Positions 60,105-64,000 of a stretch of DNA of 64,000 nt are shown here, in pieces; the first letter of the stretch is position 1, and each line of letters opens with the position of its first letter. The stretch covers positions 1 through 64,000 of the forward strand of contig NZ_JASJAV010000016.1 of assembly GCF_030066895.1 (NCBI RefSeq), written 5' to 3'. A program made the translations under genes and the position numbers. The stretch is from Breoghania sp. Lineage in GTDB: Bacteria > Pseudomonadota > Alphaproteobacteria > Rhizobiales > Stappiaceae. The notes under the pieces are model-generated. The model was not told the origin of the DNA. It saw nothing but the letters and a program-made list of their open reading frames with translations, and searched no databases.

Positions 60105-61805
60105 TTGCCGCTGCGATCGCGTTGCTTCACGCAAGACGTCTCGATTGCCGCGGTGACTCTGAAAGTACCGCGAAAATTCGAAGGATATGTTTCCCTGTTT
60201 CGCAGTCGAAATGTCACAAAATTATCAACCGCCGAGGCCGATAGCTCTGACGCTTTACTTGTGAGCAGCAACGCCTATTCCGAGATTTTCTCGGCATTGG
60301 CCAGCCTGGACAAAGGAGAAACGACAAATAACCTCGACAAGTTACGCGACGACGTGGCCTCCGCCCTCCTCGCGTTCCGCCAATCTCTGGCCGGGCGAGA
60401 TGAGGCAATCCTCCGCCATGCCGTGCAATTTTCGATGCAGGCCAGCGAGGCAATGGCCGCCACGACCCGGATCACCGGCGAAGTTCGCGAAACCGACACG
60501 CGGTCGCAGAGCATGGCGGCCGCCGTGGAAGAACTGACCGCCTCCATCGATCAGATCGCGACCACCGCAACCGGCGTCGCCGGATCGATGGAAGAGGTTT
60601 CCGCAGGCATGAGATGCGGCGCCCAGGCGACCGAGCAGACGGCGCAGGCAAGCCGAAAGATCGGCGAGGCCTTTCAGCGCATGACCGCGTCAGCCGACCA
60701 TCTGGCCATCGCGGCGGAACAGATCGGCACCTTTGTCGCAACCATCGACGGGCTAACCCAGCAGACGAACCTGCTGGCGCTCAACGCAACCATCGAGGCC
60801 GCACGCGCGGGAGAGGCCGGCAAGGGCTTCGCCGTCGTGGCATCCGAGGTCAAGGTCCTGTCCGGGCATACCGAGAAAGCCACTGACGACATTCGCGCAC
60901 GCATCGAACGGCTCGGAGAGCATGTCGAGGAGGTGCTGAAGACCGTCCATGACGTTCAGATTCTGGTGGAACAGAGCGTCAGCCAGTCGGAGGATGCGGC
61001 AAGCCAGATCGTCAAGGTTCTGGACGATGTCGCGGCCAACGGCGAGCGTATGAGCGAGATCGCCATAGTGCTGAGCCAGCAGAGCGAGGCGGTGCAGGAG
61101 ATTTCGGAAGGCGCCCAGGCGATCGCCGCCCATGCCGCGCACTCCGACGCCTTTTCCGGCGACGTCATCAAGTCGGTGGGCCAGTCGGAAGAGATCGCGG
61201 CCGAACAGCTTCAGGAACTCGAGAAACGCTCGATCCCCAATTTCGTGCTGCACAAGGCGAAGGCGGATCATCTCATGTGGAATAAGCGACTGTCGGAAAT
61301 GCTGGCCGGGCTTTCATCGCTGCACCACAAGGAGATATCGGATCATCGCCACTGCGATCTCGGCATCTGGTATGCCGCCGTCACCGACGAGCGCATCCGG
61401 CGTCATCCCGCATTTTCAGCGCTGCTGCCGGTGCATGAGGCCGTCCACAAATGCGCCCGCGAGGCAGCCCGCCTCCATGCGCAGAGCGACCGCGAAGGAG
61501 CATTGGAGGCAGCCAGGCAACTGGATGTCACCTCGCGCGACGTCGTGCGCGATATAGATGCCCCTAATCGAGGTCTGCGAAAGCTGACCGCAAAGGGTGC
61601 GAGTGGGAGGGCAGCCGGCGTTTCTTGCCCTCTCACCCCTCCAGAAGTTTCGCCGCCATGGCAAGCCCGGCGGCACACTCCCCGTCATTCCCCTGCCCGT
61701 CCGCCAGTCCGTTCAAAGCCGTTCCCGACGCCAGCGAGGCGAAGTCGTAAAGCCCGGTATCGAGCAGATGGCTCGGCCGCGTATCGGGCAGCACGCGGAA
61801 CATGA
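60105..61805 (+). CDS. Methyl-accepting chemotaxis protein with CZB domain, frameshifted at the C-terminus
   Basis: No membrane segment: a soluble receptor. The start is uncertain (TTG 60105 or GTG 60153; ATG 60187 is out of frame). The signalling hairpin is [20 protein letters not shown], preceded by [17 protein letters not shown]-terminal CZB zinc-binding domain follows ([49 protein letters not shown]). The natural end is VCES-TGA at 61585-61587 in another frame; a shift near 61560 makes this frame run on to 61805 through the ttcA 3-prime end, adding about 75 spurious residues. The core is complete. Confidence 0.8.
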   Translation: MPLRSRCFTQDVSIAAVTLKVPRKFEGYVSLFRSRNVTKLSTAEADSSDALLVSSNAYSEIFSALASLDKGETTNNLDKLRDDVASALLAFRQSLAGRDEAILRHAVQFSMQASEAMAATTRITGEVRETDTRSQSMAAAVEELTASIDQIATTATGVAGSMEEVSAGMRCGAQATEQTAQASRKIGEAFQRMTASADHLAIAAEQIGTFVATIDGLTQQTNLLALNATIEAARAGEAGKGFAVVASEVKVLSGHTEKATDDIRARIERLGEHVEEVLKTVHDVQILVEQSVSQSEDAASQIVKVLDDVAANGERMSEIAIVLSQQSEAVQEISEGAQAIAAHAAHSDAFSGDVIKSVGQSEEIAAEQLQELEKRSIPNFVLHKAKADHLMWNKRLSEMLAGLSSLHHKEISDHRHCDLGIWYAAVTDERIRRHPAFSALLPVHEAVHKCAREAARLHAQSDREGALEAARQLDVTSRDVVRDIDAPNRGLRKLTAKGASGRAAGVSCPLTPPEVSPPWQARRHTPRHSPARPPVRSKPFPTPARRSRKARYRADGSAAYRAARGT

Positions 61806-62593
61806 CCTGCGTGCGGCCGGGTTGCTCGCGTTCCCATTTCGCCAACATGTCCTTGATCTTCTGACGCTGGAGCCCGTCCTGCGAACCGCACAGATCGCAA
61901 GGGATGATAGGGAATTGTAGGGCGGAGGAAAACCGCGCGAGATCGGCTTCCGCCGATCCCGCAAGCGGCCGCAGCACCGTCAGATCGCCGTCCTCGTTGA
62001 GGAGCTTGGGCGGCATAGCCGCAAGCCGTCCACCGTAAAAGAGATTCAGCAGGAAGATCTCGACGATGTCCTCGCGGTGATGGCCGAGAACGACCGCCTC
62101 GCAGCCCTGTTCGCGGGCGATACGATACAGATGACCGCGCCGCAGGCGGGAGCAGAGCGAGCAATAGGTCTGCCCCGGCGCCATCTTGTCGGTAACGATC
62201 GAATAGGTATCGCGCCGCTCGATCACGTGCGGAATTGAGTGGCGCTCCAGAAATTCCGGCAGGATATGGGTGGGGAAGCCCGGCTGGGCCTGATCGAGAT
62301 TACAGGCAATGAGATCCACCGGCAAAAGCCCGCACCATTTCAGATCCGTGAGCACGGCCAGCAGCGCATAGGAATCCTTGCCCCCCGACAGGCAGACGAG
62401 CCACTTCGCCCCCGGTCGCACCATGGCGTAATCGGCAAGCGTCTGGCGCACCTCGCGGATGAGGCGCTTGCACGGATTGCGGAAATTGACCGATTTCGGC
62501 GCATGCGCAAACAGCGGGTGCTCGCCGCAGTCGGGATCGCCGCCGCTGACTGAGGGCTTCGAGAGGTTCGTCGATTGTATCGGGTGCGCTCAT
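61633..62593 (-). pseudogene. ttcA: tRNA 2-thiocytidine biosynthesis protein TtcA, N-terminal frameshift
   Basis: TtcA thiolates C32 of tRNA. ATG 62593 starts [15 protein letters not shown]; near 62545 the frame is lost, and the usual [15 protein letters not shown] lies in the next frame, which continues open to TGA 61633. All key elements are in that frame: PP-loop [13 protein letters not shown], first Cys pair [27 protein letters not shown] and second Cys pair [17 protein letters not shown] at 62451 ([14 protein letters not shown]) could start a shortened protein lacking about 40 residues. So the enzyme may persist in truncated form. Confidence 0.8.
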
Positions 62594-62636
62594 GGGCGGC
62601 TTATAGCGTGAAGCGGAAGGCGCGCAAAGCGCTGGC

Positions 62637-64000
62637 TCACGCGCTCTGCCCGGCCGGGAAGGAAGCGCCGGGACCGGTCACGACGTTCAGTTGCGCCTGC
62701 GACCAGGTGATGAACTCGTTCAAGGGAAGCGGCCGGGCGAACATGTATCCCTGCCCGTAACGGATCCCCGCCTTCAGTCAATAGTCCAGATCCGCCTCGC
62801 TCTCGATCCCCTCCTCCACCATGGGCAGTTCGAGATCGTCGCACACCCGCGCCATCGCCTCGCCGAGCGCACCGAGCCGCTGATGGACCTCGTGCCCGGC
62901 ACTGCGTCGGGCAAAACCGCTGCCCGCCTGCACGAAACTGCGGTCGATCTTGATGATGTCCGGCCGCAACGTCTTGAGATCATTAAAGGAGGAGTATCCG
63001 GTTCCGAAATCGTCGAGCACCACCCGGATGCCCTTGTCCTGAATGCGCCGGATAATATCGCTGCGGCCGCCGTCGACCTTCAGCGCGACACTCTCGGTCA
63101 ACTCGATTACCAGCCGGTTCTGATCGATGCCGTTGCAGGCGATCAGATCCGACAGTTCGTTCAGAAAGCTCTCGGAAATCTGCAGGGTCGAGACGTTGAT
63201 CGACAGATAGAGATCGGGCACGCCGGGAACCATCTGCAGGACCTTCAGCGCCTGCAATCCACGCCCCAGCACATGCAGACCGATCTCCGGCATCAGCCCG
63301 CAATCCTCGGCCACGGGAATGAAGGAGGCGGGAGATAGCGCGCCCTGAATGGGATGGTTGAGCCGCAGCAGCACCTCCCCGCCCACCGGCAACCGCGTCT
63401 CCAGATCGACGATCGACTACACCGCGATATCGAAATGATCGCCGAAGAGTCCCTCCGCCAGCGCCAGTTCGGTGGAAACCCTCTTGCGGGTGCGCAAACC
63501 CAGATGGTGCGTATAGGTTGGCCGGCTGGTTCTCCACCGACTTCTTCATTTCGTACATGGCCGCATCGGCCTTCATCATCAGCGAGGTCAGCACATAGTC
63601 GTTGGTCGACGCCACGAAGCCGATCGATCCGATCGGGCGCAGCCGGTGCCCGTTGAGAACCAGTTCGCCACCGATTTCGCGATCGAGCCGCTCCGCCAGT
63701 TCCGGCGCCAGCGCATCGACGTCACGGTCCAGCGTCATGACGACGAACTCGTCGCCGCTGAGCCGCGCGGTGACGACATTGCGCGGCGCATTGGCGGCAA
63801 TGTGTTCGCCGACCGTACGCAGCACCGCATCGCCCACCGTATGCCCGAACGTGTAGTTGATGCTCTTGAAGCGATTGAGGTCGATGAACAGCATGATCAC
63901 GCCAAGCCCCTCGGCCTGTGCCTGCAACAGCATGGCTGAGGCCACCTCCTCGAACCCCGCCCGGTTCTTGAGGCCCGTGAGACTGTCCTCGCTCGCCGCC
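62637..64000 (-). pseudogene. GGDEF-EAL c-di-GMP protein, broken, runs off the window
   Basis: The 5-prime end lies beyond 64000. GGDEF part: IMLFIDLNRFKSINYTFGHT, ARLSGDEFVVM (SGDEF loop), YVLTSLMMKADAAMYEMKK. A frameshift near 63520 and TAG at 63417-63419 (probably Gln, VQSIVDLETRLP) follow. EAL part: GGEVLLRLNHPIQGALSPAS, LYLSINVSTLQISESF, RVVLDDFGTGYSSFNDL, IIKIDRSFV. TGA at 62778-62780 replaces the Trp of YWLKAGIRYGQGY, and the frame ends at TGA 62637. The EAL motif appears as EVL, a common active variant. Confidence 0.85.

Overview
The window is GC-rich DNA from an alphaproteobacterium, most likely of the order Rhizobiales (Hyphomicrobiales). This rests on gene content recognised by eye: DUF3126 beside cysE, usg, a DUF6867 protein inside a liv operon, the purL-bolA-grxD group, ispB beside a DUF2007 gene and a TrmN6-like methyltransferase, and sfsA, map and radC in the same neighbourhood. 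No genus is claimed. There is no insertion sequence, integrase, prophage or CRISPR array; three families of short intergenic palindromic repeats are present.

The dominant property is decay. By my reading about 31 of some 62 protein genes are broken by one-base indels (often in homopolymers), in-frame stops (mostly TAG) or deletions, roughly 60 lesions in all, and three further genes have damaged ends. Intact genes include those expected to be indispensable: map, ispE, ispB, purL, grxD, bolA and tRNA-Leu. The lesions are clustered: the liv operon (38.0-43.9 kb) and the 3.5-kb indolepyruvate oxidoreductase gene are clean. Three deletions joined neighbouring co-directional genes at short shared sequences. 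This fits reductive evolution better than uniform sequencing error, but many indels lie in homopolymers, so error must be excluded with raw reads.

Layout. 0-11 kb: broken membrane and unknown genes, cysE, an intact enoyl-CoA hydratase, two alpha/beta hydrolases, an FAD monooxygenase, broken cinA-like and gpt genes, an L,D-transpeptidase and a DUF4396 remnant. 11-19 kb: sfsA, a wrecked ABC transporter, tRNA-Leu, a broken FkbM methyltransferase, intact map, broken radC. 19-27 kb: a broken GGDEF/EAL gene, cueR, a chemoreceptor fused to a 3-hydroxyisobutyrate dehydrogenase remnant, truncated meaB, and ppdK with three ambers. 27-33 kb: TPR protein, ispE, ispB, methyltransferase, usg, cytochrome c.

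33-38 kb: fused pcaB/pcaD remnants and a MoxR/CoxE-like pair. 38-45 kb: the branched-chain amino acid ABC transporter livHMGF, a DUF6867 membrane protein and livK, then a flavin reductase. 45-51.5 kb: broken sulfotransferase-like, class IV aminotransferase, PAS-GGDEF, PqiA-like and AraC genes, and an intact P1 peptidase. 51.8-56 kb: indolepyruvate:ferredoxin oxidoreductase with a broken divergent Lrp-type regulator. 56-64 kb: a secreted small protein, grxD, bolA, purL, a chemoreceptor with a CZB domain, ttcA, and a third broken GGDEF/EAL gene running off the end.

Together the intact genes describe uptake and 2-oxoacid oxidation of amino acids, isoprenoid and purine synthesis, and Fe-S trafficking (GrxD/BolA). 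The losses concentrate in second-messenger signalling (all three c-di-GMP genes), regulators, aromatic catabolism and purine salvage, a pattern seen in bacteria recently restricted to a stable, perhaps host-associated, niche.
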